In this document: piece by piece, positions 42,657 through 51,356 of the stretch | Numbering within the stretch: the first letter of the stretch is position 1 | Layout: each line of letters opens with the position of its first letter | Source of the DNA: JBFLYC01 sp040756735 | GTDB taxonomy: Bacteria > Bacillota > DSM-16504 > Desulfitibacterales > Desulfitibacteraceae | Direction of reading: 5' to 3' | NCBI GenBank assembly: GCA_040756735.1 | Contig: JBFLYC010000003.1 | Coordinates: 129,670-193,669 of the forward strand | Length of the DNA stretch: 64,000 nt | Notes under the pieces: model-generated | The model's database searches: none | Seen by the model: only the letters and a program-made list of their open reading frames with translations | What the model was told of the DNA's origin: nothing | Translations under genes and position numbers: made by a program

Positions 42657-43330
42657 ACTTCCCAAAATGTTCCGAATCAGCCAATCTTTCAATAGCATGT
42701 GGGTTGAAAATGTTGAGTTGGAGATCAGCGATGGCATTAAAAAACATGAAAAATTGATCAGCCCGGGTTCTAAGATAGGTATAGCTGTAGGCAGCAGGGG
42801 AATATACCAATTAAATAGAACTGGATGTACTTGTAGTAAGCAATATGGGGAAAAACATTAGTGGTGTTGGTATTGACCCAAATATTACCGGTAGATTTCT
42901 AATCAGAGGGCAAAGAGATATTGAAGATATATCCATCTATCGCATAGTGTGTTTAGACCTAACCGATGAAAGCCATCACAATGCACTAGGTGTTGGTATG
43001 GCTGATGTAATCACAAAAAGGCTCTTTGACAGGATTGACCTCGAAATAACCTATGCAAATGTCATTACTTCCGGTTTCTTAGAAAGAGGCTTTATCCCTA
43101 TCATTCAGCCCAATGACAAGCAAGCCATCCTCACTGCTTTATCCTGCTGTAATCGGAAGTTAACTTTTGCCAATGCTAGAGTTGCTTTTATCAAGAATTC
43201 GCTGGAAATTAATGAACTCCTCCTGTCGGAAGCTTTACTTGTAGAAGTACAGGATATGCCGCATATTAAAATTCTGGGAGAAGAGCCGATACCTTTCGAC
43301 CAGGAAGGTAATATGCTTTTACAGTGGTAA
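42643..43330 (+). pseudogene. LarA-like lactate racemase family (DUF2088) gene, internally deleted
   Basis: Two overlapping frames hold parts of one protein. The first 66 residues (KHEKLISPGSKIGIAVGSRGI) match the N-terminus of LarA-like nickel-pincer isomerases; 161 residues (NISGVGIDPNITGR, LDLTDESHHNALGVGMADV) match the C-terminus. The middle third is gone, and the frame changes at about 42820. The second frame continues upstream as LDVLVVSNMGKN. It overlaps glcF by 14 nt, so it was once in the same operon. Confidence 0.75.
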
Positions 43331-43401
43331 TAAAGAATAATATCATTTATCATTACAAGTACAGGCGCTTTCACAGGCATTAGTATTTTTTCGGATTTCA
43401 G

Positions 43402-44508
43402 GTGATAGCCATGAAACTTGCTGTAAAACTTTTATTAATAATGGTCCTGCCCTTCACTATCCTGGCAGTGAAACTGATTTCAAGGGCACCTAATAGTGTT
43501 GAAGAGATCTATGTTCGAAGAATCTACCCCGTAATTGCATCCCTTTTAAACACCGTCAATGGGTTGCTCCCCTTTTCCCTTGCAGAGATTATCGTGCTGC
43601 TTTTCTTTGCTGCTATAGTCGGCAGTATCATCAACCTGTTGGTTCAACTAATAAGAAGGCCTTGGTACAGGCGTAAGCTCATTGTGAATTATGTGCTAAA
43701 CTTATTTCTTGCCATAAGTCTTATTTATGCAGGCTTCATTTTTTTATGGGGACTAAATTACCACCGCTTACCCTTTTCCACCATTACACAGCTTGAAACT
43801 GGGGACGCATCGTTAGAAGAGTTAATCGCCTTAAACGAAACCCTGATACTGCGTGCTAATGAACAGCGCCTCTTAGTCCAAGAGGATGAAAACGGTGTAA
43901 TGCATCTCCCTGCAGGCATTAAGGATGTTTTTAGAAGAGCAGATAAAGGGTATGAACAGGCTGGTGTGTATTTTCCCGCTTTAGCAGGCAGCTACAGCCA
44001 GCCAAAGGGTATTTTGCTTTCTCCTTTAATGGCCTGGACAGGGATTTGGGGAGTCTATTTTCCTTTTACAGGAGAAGCCAATGTTAATACTGCAATTCCC
44101 CATTCCATGCTCCCTAATATTACGGCACATGAAATGGCGCATCAGAGGGGTTTTGCCCGTGAAGATGAAGCAAACTTTATTGCCTATTTAACTGCCAGTA
44201 TGCACCCAGATTCTGACTTTCAGTATTCCGGAACCCTGCTTGCCCTGATGCATTCCATGTCTGCCCTGGCCAGACAGGATAGGGATAAATACTATGAGTT
44301 AAGAGACAAGTACAGTGATGGGGTCAGGAGAGATTTGCATCATGTTAATGAATTTTCCAGGAAGCACGATAGTATTATCAGTGAAATTTCCGACAGAATA
44401 AATAACGCCTACCTCAAAGCAAATGCTCAACGAGATGGCGTTAAAAGCTACGGCAGAATGGTTGATTTGCTCATTGCTTACCACCGGTCAATTCCACTCG
44501 AGGATTGA
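43402..44508 (+). CDS. DUF3810 membrane metallopeptidase-like protein
   Basis: This 368-residue protein has three N-terminal transmembrane helices (about 8-28, 52-74, 92-118) and an extracytoplasmic zinc-peptidase-like domain with NITAHEMAHQRG and a downstream EDEANFIAYL, as in gluzincins. DUF3810 proteins are uncharacterised. ATG 43411 (MKLAVKL) is a good alternative start. It converges on a PAS fragment. Confidence 0.85.
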   Translation: MIAMKLAVKLLLIMVLPFTILAVKLISRAPNSVEEIYVRRIYPVIASLLNTVNGLLPFSLAEIIVLLFFAAIVGSIINLLVQLIRRPWYRRKLIVNYVLNLFLAISLIYAGFIFLWGLNYHRLPFSTITQLETGDASLEELIALNETLILRANEQRLLVQEDENGVMHLPAGIKDVFRRADKGYEQAGVYFPALAGSYSQPKGILLSPLMAWTGIWGVYFPFTGEANVNTAIPHSMLPNITAHEMAHQRGFAREDEANFIAYLTASMHPDSDFQYSGTLLALMHSMSALARQDRDKYYELRDKYSDGVRRDLHHVNEFSRKHDSIISEISDRINNAYLKANAQRDGVKSYGRMVDLLIAYHRSIPLED

Positions 44509-44513
44509 CCGGC

Positions 44514-44729
44514 TTAAGTAAACCTGCTTATCAGCCTTTCCAGATAGACAGATTTCATCTGCTCGCTTGCCTCAAATCCCCTGATGGATTTTACTGAAGG
44601 GCTGACATAAGTAAAATTCAGATCCATATCTAAAACAAAAAAAATATCCTGGATGTTATCAGCTAATAGACGGTACTTTTTCTGACTATCCTCAAGGGCC
44701 TTTTGACAGTGTCTACAATATTTTTCCAT
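44514..44729 (-). pseudogene. PAS-domain N-terminal fragment
   Basis: The 71-residue frame has a strong ribosome site (AGGAGGAG) and encodes a PAS start: KYRLLADNIQDIFFVLDMDLNFTYVSPSVKSIRGF. The rest of the PAS fold and any output domain are missing. It may be expressed, but is more likely a truncated sensor kinase or cyclase. Confidence 0.6.
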
Positions 44730-44827
44730 TTTCTCCTCCTAGAAAGTACGCTGCAGTCATGTATATTATTCCATTTCCTAATTTCGACATTTTTTATTTG
44801 CCCTGCTTGTTGATGGGCTTTGAATAA

Positions 44828-44858
44828 CAAAAAGGCCAACCAGGAAAAATCTGGTTGA
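44828..44858 (-). terminator. Terminator after the rubrerythrin gene
   Basis: On the minus strand CAACCAG-ATTTTTC-CTGGTTG is followed by GCCTTTTTG, 15 nt past the stop. Confidence 0.8.
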
Positions 44859-44872
44859 CTATTTATCATGCA

Positions 44873-45409
44873 TTAATAGTTTTCAGCTAATATCTGATAA
44901 AATCCTTGGGGATGAACACAAGCAGGACATACCAGGGGCGCTTCCTTTCCTATATGAACGTAACCGCAGTTTCTGCAATGCCATTTCACTTCTTCATCAC
45001 GTTTAAATACTTTTCCTTCTCTAATATTTTTTAATAATGCTTGAAACCTTTTTTCATGCTCTTCTTCTACTTCGCCTGTTTCCTTAAAAAACTCGGCAAT
45101 TTCATCAAAGCCTTCTTCTAATGCTTCCTTCTCCATACGTTTATACATTTCCGTCCATTCATAATTTTCACCCCTGGCGGCTTCTTCTAGATTCTTTTCG
45201 GTAGATGCTATTCCATCCAAAAACTTGAAAGCCCTTTTAGCATGTTCCTTCTCATTTTCAGCAGTTTCCAGAAAAATCCCTGCTATCTGCTCATATCCTT
45301 CCTTTTTTGCAACACTCGCCCAATAAGTGTATTTGTTTCGTGCTTGAGATTCGCCAGCAAATGCCTCCAAAAGATTCTTTTCGGTTTTAGTACCTTTTAG
45401 ATCTTTCAA
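44873..45409 (-). CDS. rbr: Rubrerythrin
   Basis: This 178-residue non-haem iron peroxidase has a ferritin-like diiron helical bundle (1-135) with AFAGESQARNKY and the second ETAENEKEHAKRA, and a rubredoxin-like C-terminus with CRNCGY...CPAC. It reduces hydrogen peroxide in anaerobes. The TTG start has GGGAGG upstream. It has its own terminator. Confidence 0.95.
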   Translation of the reverse strand: MKDLKGTKTEKNLLEAFAGESQARNKYTYWASVAKKEGYEQIAGIFLETAENEKEHAKRAFKFLDGIASTEKNLEEAARGENYEWTEMYKRMEKEALEEGFDEIAEFFKETGEVEEEHEKRFQALLKNIREGKVFKRDEEVKWHCRNCGYVHIGKEAPLVCPACVHPQGFYQILAENY

Positions 45410-45473
45410 TAATAACCCTCCCTTAGAATATTTTGGATTAATTTTATCACATTTTCTCCTTATCTGTAAAACA

Positions 45474-45510
45474 AAACTAAAAGTTCACGCTACAACTAAC
45501 GTGAACTTTA
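45474..45510 (-). terminator. Terminator after the tyrosine phenol-lyase-like gene
   Basis: AAAGTTCACG and CGTGAACTTT form a perfect 10-bp stem, with TTTAGTTTTG on the minus strand after it. Confidence 0.75.
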
Positions 45511-45559
45511 CATTTTTCAAGCCTGTTGGATACTACCTTCCCTCAAGGCCCAGTAAGCA

Positions 45560-47008
45560 TTAAAGACTGTCTCCAAAGTCCTGTTTAAACTTTGCAGCAA
45601 GCTTTGTCTGCCAATCTGTAACTGTTGTCAGTTTGCCAAAGAAGAAACGTAATATTTTGGGTTCTTCCACAAAGGTTAATCCACCAACCAGTTTCCTGTT
45701 TTCATAAAGCCACCTGATACGGTCAATGGCATAATTGACCTGGGAAAGAGTAAAGACACGTCGAGGCAGCGCCAGGCGCAAAAGCTCCATATTTGCAAAA
45801 GTCTCATTTCCCTCCTCATCCCTTTGTTCTGAGAGTGTGCCTCGTTCCATTCCACGAACACCGCTTACTATATACAGGGCTGATGCAAGTGCACCTGCAG
45901 GATACTGACTTTGTGGAACATGCTCAAGAAATTCCATGGCATTGACATGACATCCTAAACCTCCTGCGGGTGTCACAACTGGCACACCTTTCTTCTGGAG
46001 TTCCTTTACCATGTATTCAATAAACTGCGGTCCCTGGTTTATCATATTTTCATCCATGGTCTCCTCCAGGCCAACGGCAATAGCTTCGATTTCACGAACA
46101 GACATGCCTCCATATGTGAGAAAACCTTCATATAGCGTTATAAGCTCTCGGAGTTTCAAATATACATCCTCGTTATTGGTGCACATACCACCTCCACGAG
46201 CACAACCGAGCTTACGTGCCGAGAAGTAGATAACATCAGAAAGGTCCGCCATGGCACGAGTAATCTCTCTAATACTCATATTCTTGCAGCTTTCCTCTCG
46301 GGTCTTTATGAAATAAAGGTTATCTGCTAATAGGCTGGCATCTAATACAATCATAATACCAGACTCTTTGCAGACTTTGTTTACTTCCCTCATGTTCTCA
46401 AGGGAGAAAGGCTGACCCCCTATGAGGTTGGTCCCTGCTTCTAAACGAACAAAAGCTATTCTTTCAGCACCATACTTCTTAATTAACTGTTTCAGTTTTT
46501 CAACATCCATGTTGCCTTTAAATGGATAATTACTATTTACATTCAAACCCTCATCTATGATAATTTCCTCCACTAAACCGCCGTTTAGGACAACATGAGC
46601 TTTTGAAGTAGTAAAGTGATAATTCATGGGAACTATGCTTCCAGGCTTTACATAGACTTGAGAAAGAATATTTTCACATGCTCTCCCCTGATGAGCGGGA
46701 AGAAAATATCTTGTCCCAAAAATTTCCTTAATTTTATTTTCAAGCTTTGTAAAGGTCTCAGAGCCGGCATAGCTGTCATCTGCCTCCATCATTGCTGCCA
46801 GCTGCTTATCGCTCATGGCGTTTACCCCGCTATCAGTAAGCATGTCCATAAAAACATCACGGTTGTTCAATAAAAATGTATTATTCCCAGCTTTGTCAAT
46901 AGCTTCTAAACGCTGTTCTATCGGTATAAGGTTCAATTTCTGTACAATTCGCACCTTATGCATTTCCAGAGGCACATTGCCTCCATAGTAGAACTTAACA
47001 TCAGACAT
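45560..47008 (-). CDS. Tyrosine phenol-lyase / tryptophanase family PLP enzyme, divergent
   Basis: This 482-residue beta-eliminating lyase has AHQGRACENILSQ, the PLP lysine in YFSARKLGC, TLYEGFLTYGG and the substrate-carboxylate RRVFTLSQ near the C-terminus. GVRGMERG keeps the Arg that tyrosine phenol-lyase uses to hold the phenol, favouring that over tryptophanase. The usual YDATR motif reads LDASLLADN, so the active-site Arg after Asp is missing. The substrate is uncertain. A hairpin (TACCCTCTGCAGGGTA, about 47175-47190) upstream could be an attenuator. Confidence 0.85.
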   Translation of the reverse strand: MSDVKFYYGGNVPLEMHKVRIVQKLNLIPIEQRLEAIDKAGNNTFLLNNRDVFMDMLTDSGVNAMSDKQLAAMMEADDSYAGSETFTKLENKIKEIFGTRYFLPAHQGRACENILSQVYVKPGSIVPMNYHFTTSKAHVVLNGGLVEEIIIDEGLNVNSNYPFKGNMDVEKLKQLIKKYGAERIAFVRLEAGTNLIGGQPFSLENMREVNKVCKESGIMIVLDASLLADNLYFIKTREESCKNMSIREITRAMADLSDVIYFSARKLGCARGGGMCTNNEDVYLKLRELITLYEGFLTYGGMSVREIEAIAVGLEETMDENMINQGPQFIEYMVKELQKKGVPVVTPAGGLGCHVNAMEFLEHVPQSQYPAGALASALYIVSGVRGMERGTLSEQRDEEGNETFANMELLRLALPRRVFTLSQVNYAIDRIRWLYENRKLVGGLTFVEEPKILRFFFGKLTTVTDWQTKLAAKFKQDFGDSL

Positions 47009-47591
47009 TGCTTCATCCCCCTATTTTTTGTCAATTATGCTTAAACTGCTGATATTACACATCTTTTATCATAGATCATACTACCCATAGATAATACTGT
47101 TGGCGCCATCCTTCCCCCTTTTTATGCAGTATCCTCCACTGCCAATATTCTTGCTTTTGCTTAGTAACCTAAAAGTAAAAATACCCTCTGCAGGGTATCA
47201 GGTAGGCATAACACAACCAATAAATAATAGACCATACTATTAATTACCTACCATCATACCATTCTGCTATAAATCATATTCTAAAGTAAAACAGAGTAAT
47301 CTTCAATACCAACCTTTCCCAGAAAACAACTTTCCCAAAAACCCTCTGCATCCATTTGCTTCTTTCTTTTCTTACGGTCATTACTTTCTTGACAGCTAGA
47401 TACTCACTCACTATTTTTCCGGTTTTTTTGTTAATAACCCACTTACTTGCTCTTCTGTTCTTCCATGAGCTTGTCCTCCATTTCGAGATTTTTTAATCTG
47501 GGAAATGAAGAACAAGCGGAGGGGAACGGCGCCTTGCCGATTGAGCAAGGCGTCTATTTGTTGTTTTCAGTCGAAAACATAAGATTTTTGT
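47009..47591. other. Leader region of the lyase gene; no firm gene
   Basis: This 583-bp stretch has a hairpin with a T-rich minus-strand tail (47172-47195). A minus-strand GTG frame of 45 codons (47274-47411) has two Trp and many Lys but no good ribosome site. A GC-rich hairpin CGCCTTGC/GCAAGGCG lies at 47529-47551. The short frame could be a leader peptide, but this is weakly supported. Confidence 0.35.
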
Positions 47592-47636
47592 CAAAAAAGA
47601 AAACCGCAATCTGCAAGCTGCAAACTGCGGTTTTCC
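47592..47636 (-). terminator. Terminator AAAACCGCA...TGCGGTTTT
   Basis: On the minus strand a stem AAACCGCA/TGCGGTTT with an inner GCAGCTTGCAG element is followed by TCTTTTTTG. It ends the transcript that starts at riboswitch 6. Confidence 0.8.
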
Positions 47637-47669
47637 AGTCAATATAAGCTGGACTGCCAAATGAAAAAT

Positions 47670-47798
47670 CTAAAGAACGCGCATAAAGCCATAAGGCTGG
47701 AAGGTGCATATTCCAACCGAGAGAAATAATTCTTGCGCGGTAGATGCCTTGATAGCACGCAAATTCAGCTACTCCAACCTCTCAATAGATTTTTTCAT
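47670..47798 (-). other. Short ORF after riboswitch 6, interrupted by an amber codon
   Basis: GGGAGGG stands 8 nt before an ATG encoding MKKSIERLE-TAG. The same frame continues for 32 codons (LNLRAIKASTAQELFLSVGI, then CTFQPYGFMRVL) to a second TAG. Read as one, it would be a 42-residue peptide with a basic start and a single Cys near the end. It may be a decayed small-peptide gene. Coding is unproven. Confidence 0.3.
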
Positions 47799-47882
47799 GT
47801 GTCAGCCCTCCCGGTGCTTGTAAACAGTGTCAAGATTTACATGAGTGTCGTATTTTGCCGAAAATTATCCGCCTTGGCAAAC

Positions 47883-47911
47883 AAAAAACCCGCCGCTAAA
47901 AAGGGCAGGTT
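47883..47911 (-). terminator. Terminator of riboswitch 6
   Basis: On the minus strand ACCTGCC-CTTTTTAGC-GGCGGGT is followed by TTTTTTG, 20 nt past the aptamer; one pair is U-G. Confidence 0.8.
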
Positions 47912-47931
47912 TAATTACACAGTCTTTGCGG

Positions 47932-48008
47932 CAACCAGGCTGTCTTAGCGCGTTTTAGCGCCTTAGACCCTATGGCTTTGCATCCCGGCCTTTAGGCAGG
48001 TTTGCCCT
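47932..48008 (-). promoter_or_regulatory. Cyclic di-GMP-I riboswitch 6, divergent, no recognised target gene
   Basis: The minus strand reads AGGGCAAACCTGCCTAAAGG, GGGATGCAAAGCC, GGGTCTAAGG and ACAGCCTGGTTGCCG. The P2 loop is TAAA, not GAAA, and the core reads GATGCA instead of GACGCA. It is followed by its own terminator and a short transcript with only a tiny ORF. The tetraloop change may weaken docking. Confidence 0.82.
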
Positions 48009-48113
48009 TGTCACGGATATTATGTTGATGTTAACGAAGAAGTTCCAGCTTATAGGTGAGCCTGGACCGCTTGGAACAAAAGCATTTCTCTTTGAAAAAA
48101 GCGGAGATAATGC

Positions 48114-48155
48114 TTGAGGCCGCAGTCCTCTTTTTTACCGCGGCCTCAAGGTATT
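48114..48155 (-). terminator. Large hairpin after the SLH-protein gene
   Basis: CCTTGAGGCCGCGG and GCGGCCTCAAG form a strong stem with an A-rich loop 30 nt past the SLH stop. A U-tract is lacking, so it is a probable terminator or 3' end stabiliser. Confidence 0.55.
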
Positions 48156-48183
48156 AGCTTATTTCTATTGGTGAAGCTTATCT

Positions 48184-49077
48184 TTAGTATTTATTGTAGA
48201 TCCGGTACAGGAACACGGCTGCTTCCGCCCTTGTGGTATTTGCGCGGGGGTTCAGCCTGTCCCCGGAGCCCGCAATCAGGCCTTCTTTGACCAGGGCGGC
48301 TAGGCTGTTGGCCGCATAATCGGCGATGTCCCCCTTGTCGCTGAATTTATCCAGTACAGTGGAGCCGCCTGCCGCCTTGAGTCCTTTGTATTTCTCCAGC
48401 GCCCTGGCCGTCAGCACCATCATGTCCTGCCTGGAGATATTCTCCCTCGGGTTAAAGCGGTTGTTCCCGCTGCCCGCGGCAATGCCCAGCTTTTTGGCGA
48501 TGCCCACGGCTTCATAATAGTAGGCGCCAGGCTCTACGTCGTCGAAGCTGCCGTCGAATTCCGCCGTCAGTCCCAGGGTCTTGATCAGCAGCACCAGGTA
48601 ATCGGCCCTGGTGATATTTGCAGCGGGGGAGAAGGAGTTCTCTCCTGTGCCGGTGATGATTCCCTTGGAGGCCATAATCTCAATGGGTTTTCTGGCCCAT
48701 TCCTCGCCGCCCAGGTCGCCGAATGTCTTATGCACATAAGCTACGGCGTAGTAGCTGAAATGGGTGGTGGTGAAGGTTACGGTTCCTGTGGTCGGGTCGT
48801 AGCGCCCGTTGGGTACGGAAACCACATTACCGCTGCCGTCAATGTACCAGACGACGATATGCTCGGGATCGGCCAGCTCCGCCGCTGTCGGGGTGTATGG
48901 TATGCTTACCGTCACCGGCGCGCTTGGGTTGTTCCACTCGGTCTGCGCTTCGCCCAGGGTCAGGGTGAGCTGGACAATAGGCCGGTCGCCGATGGCTGTT
49001 TTTACTTCATCCGGCAGGCCGGACTTGTCGCCCTGGGCAATTGTGATGCCTGCCTTCTTTCCTTCCGTTCCCGACAT
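48184..49077 (-). pseudogene. SLH-domain surface protein, N-terminus lost
   Basis: The surviving 297 residues begin about MSGTEGKKAG. They contain a beta-rich segment (QLTLTLGEAQ...TTHFSYYAVAYV) and three S-layer homology repeats (from FGDLGGEEWARKPIEIM to RAEAAVFLYRIYNKY). SLH modules bind secondary wall polymer. The open frame extends to 49146, but that part is the antisense of a response-regulator fragment, so signal peptide and N-terminal domains are lost. GC content and codon use are higher than in neighbours. Confidence 0.8.
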
Positions 49078-49278
49078 TTTTTTCTGGCCCAGAACCCCAA
49101 CCGGTACTTCAGTTCCGACCAATTGATCGAGGCGGTGTGGAATCATCCCCTATCCATCAGCCAGAAGGCTTTGATGACCCATATCAGCAACCTGCGCAAA
49201 AAGCTGGGGGAGGACCCCAACAGCCCCAGGTACATTGCCACGCTGAAAGGGGTCGGCTATATGTTCAGCAGCCGCTAG
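49078..49278 (+). pseudogene. OmpR/PhoB-type response-regulator C-terminal fragment
   Basis: The plus strand encodes FFLAQNPNRYFSSDQLIEAVW...THISNLRKKLGEDPNSPRYIATLKGVGYMF with a natural stop: the effector winged helix of a response regulator. The receiver domain is missing, replaced by the tail-to-tail SLH remnant at about 49078. Confidence 0.8.
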
Positions 49279-49656
49279 ACGCGCTGCATATGTATCCTGT
49301 TCTCACTTAAACTGTTCAAGCAAATAGTGAATCTCCTTCAACGAGCTCCTTCGCTCTTGATAGTTTCATACAGCATAGCGTATTCACACTGCTTCGCTCC
49401 TTTGTCCAAAAGGCTTCTAAGTGATATCGTTTTTTGCCCCGGCGCCGCTTTGTTTAGAACAGCCGTTGACAAAACTAAAAATCCCATTGTATCTTCTTTA
49501 CATAAAGTTCTTCCTATACCATTCATGCAAATTCTCAGTAGTTTGTATAATTTTCGCTATTGTTGCGCCATCGCAAACGAATTTATAATATTTATCTCGG
49601 AAGTCATCAATTATACATATTTTTTTATACTATAACTAATGATGCCAGCCACTATA
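49279..49656. other. Gap with undefined coding debris on the minus strand
   Basis: Two minus-strand pieces read like protein but have no start or ribosome site: one contains YYKFVCDGATIAKIIQTT with stop at about 49515, another NKAAPGQKTISLRSLLDKGA with stop at 49338. I cannot assign a family. They lie directly after the diguanylate cyclase gene. Confidence 0.3.
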
Positions 49657-51306
49657 CTATTCGCATTCTTCTTCTACACGCACGCAACTCCTGCCGGCAG
49701 CCTTTGCCTCATACATCATGTTGTCTGCCTTATTCACCAATGTATCAACCGTATCTCCGGAGCAGTAACCGGCAACTCCGAAACTGGCAGTGACCCTGCC
49801 TACACCCGGCATATCCATTTGGCTTAGACTTTCCCGCAGTTCTTCCGCTAAACAGGCCGCATTTTTTACCGTTGTATCCGGCAGGAGTATGACAAATTCC
49901 TCTCCGCCCCAGCGGGCCAGGGTATCTATTTTGCGGATCCTGTGCTTAATCATTTCTGTCATGCTTTTAAGGACCAAATCACCGGCGTTATGGCCAAAGT
50001 TGTCGTTGATTCTCTTAAAGCGGTCTATATCCAGCATGATCAGGGAAAACTTGCTGCCTGACCGCTTGGCGCGCTCAATTTCTTCTTCCAGTTTTTGCAC
50101 AAAATAGCGGCGGTTATACATTTTCGTCAGAGGGTCAGTTATTGTCAACAGATATACCTGTTCCGCTGCCTTTTTTCGTTCACCTATATCGCGCACAACT
50201 CCAACCGTATACAAACCTTCTTTCATTCTTACGGCTGTAAGAGTAAGTTCCACATCCAGGATTTCCCCTGCTTTATTTTTTGCTTTAAGTTCTACGTTTT
50301 TTCCAATGTTATTGCCTTCCCCGGTTGATTGGAAATGAATAAAACTATTTTTATAGGCTCTAAAGCTTTCTTCATCCAAGACTACCAGCCTGTGCAAGTC
50401 TTTGCCCAGAATTTCTTCCTGCAAATAACCGAAAAGCTTTTCCGCTGGCGGATTCCAAAATGCTACCATTCCTTTATCATTTAACATAATGATGGCTTCT
50501 CCTGCTGATTGGGTAACCGCACTCAAAAGAGCTTCTCTTTCCCGCAAGTCTTCTTCTAGTTTCCTCCGCTCTGTCAAATCGGCAACCAGAGCCATACAAA
50601 CTTTTTTTCCCCTGTACGAATAAAGCTGCAGGTTTACTTCGACCGGATAAGACGAACCATCCTTGCGGCGGTGTATGGTATTGAAGGATAACCTCTCTTT
50701 TTCTCCTTTTAGCAGGGTCTCAATGAGCTTCCTAAAAATTTGCGCCTCTATTTCCGGCTTTATATCAAGGGGGGTCATGTTTCTAAGTTCTGCCATGGTA
50801 TATCCCAGATTTTCTCTGGCGCCGCGATTTACCATGATAAACTCTAAAGTTTCCGGATCGAAAATATAGATTTCATTCATGGAATGTTCCACAATCTGCT
50901 GGTACAGACCGGTACGCATACTTTCTCCATGAAGTTTCAGTGCCATATCAATTACAGTAATTAGAATATGTTCACCGGCATTTTTCGCCACAAAACCATA
51001 CTTTGCAACAGAACGGATTTTTCCAATAATTTTTTCCTCAGTATGAGCGGAAAGAAAAACTACTGGAAGGTCACAGTACTGCTGGATTTCAGTCGCCGTT
51101 TCCGCTCCATCCATTCCTTTTCCCAGCTCTATGTCCATCAGGATAAGGTCATAACACAGCCCCTGGCAACTTTTTATTTTCCACAGGGCTTCTTCGCCGC
51201 TTCGGACAATCTCCGTGTTATAACCATTTCTTTTTAACATGTCGGAAACTATAGCTGCACTTGTTTCGTTGTCGTCGACAATCAGAATTCTTTTTTGGGA
51301 TTGCAT
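49657..51306 (-). CDS. Diguanylate cyclase with receiver and two PAS domains
   Basis: This 549-residue protein has a receiver domain (1-120; phosphoacceptor Asp in LILMDIEL), two PAS/PAC modules (about 135-250 and 260-375) and a GGDEF domain with an intact RWGGEEF active site. RKID five residues upstream is the RxxD inhibitory I-site. It makes cyclic di-GMP under phosphorelay and PAS control. ATG 51306 has GGAGGTG upstream, so it starts 51 nt past the stop of the GGDEF-EAL gene, in the same operon. Confidence 0.93.
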   Translation of the reverse strand: MQSQKRILIVDDNETSAAIVSDMLKRNGYNTEIVRSGEEALWKIKSCQGLCYDLILMDIELGKGMDGAETATEIQQYCDLPVVFLSAHTEEKIIGKIRSVAKYGFVAKNAGEHILITVIDMALKLHGESMRTGLYQQIVEHSMNEIYIFDPETLEFIMVNRGARENLGYTMAELRNMTPLDIKPEIEAQIFRKLIETLLKGEKERLSFNTIHRRKDGSSYPVEVNLQLYSYRGKKVCMALVADLTERRKLEEDLREREALLSAVTQSAGEAIIMLNDKGMVAFWNPPAEKLFGYLQEEILGKDLHRLVVLDEESFRAYKNSFIHFQSTGEGNNIGKNVELKAKNKAGEILDVELTLTAVRMKEGLYTVGVVRDIGERKKAAEQVYLLTITDPLTKMYNRRYFVQKLEEEIERAKRSGSKFSLIMLDIDRFKRINDNFGHNAGDLVLKSMTEMIKHRIRKIDTLARWGGEEFVILLPDTTVKNAACLAEELRESLSQMDMPGVGRVTASFGVAGYCSGDTVDTLVNKADNMMYEAKAAGRSCVRVEEECE

Positions 51307-51356
51307 CTTCCAAAAAAACACCTCCAAAAACAGCCAATCCAATACCTGCTCTTCTA

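Noticed and set aside
47274..47411. Trp-containing leader peptide for the lyase gene
   Set aside because: There is no ribosome-binding site, the Trp residues are not in a TnaC-like setting, and it lies about 270 nt upstream. Kept only as a remark.
47670..47798. AgrD-type cyclic peptide precursor
   Set aside because: Size and single Cys are suggestive, but there is an internal TAG, no acidic tail, and no agrB or histidine kinase nearby.
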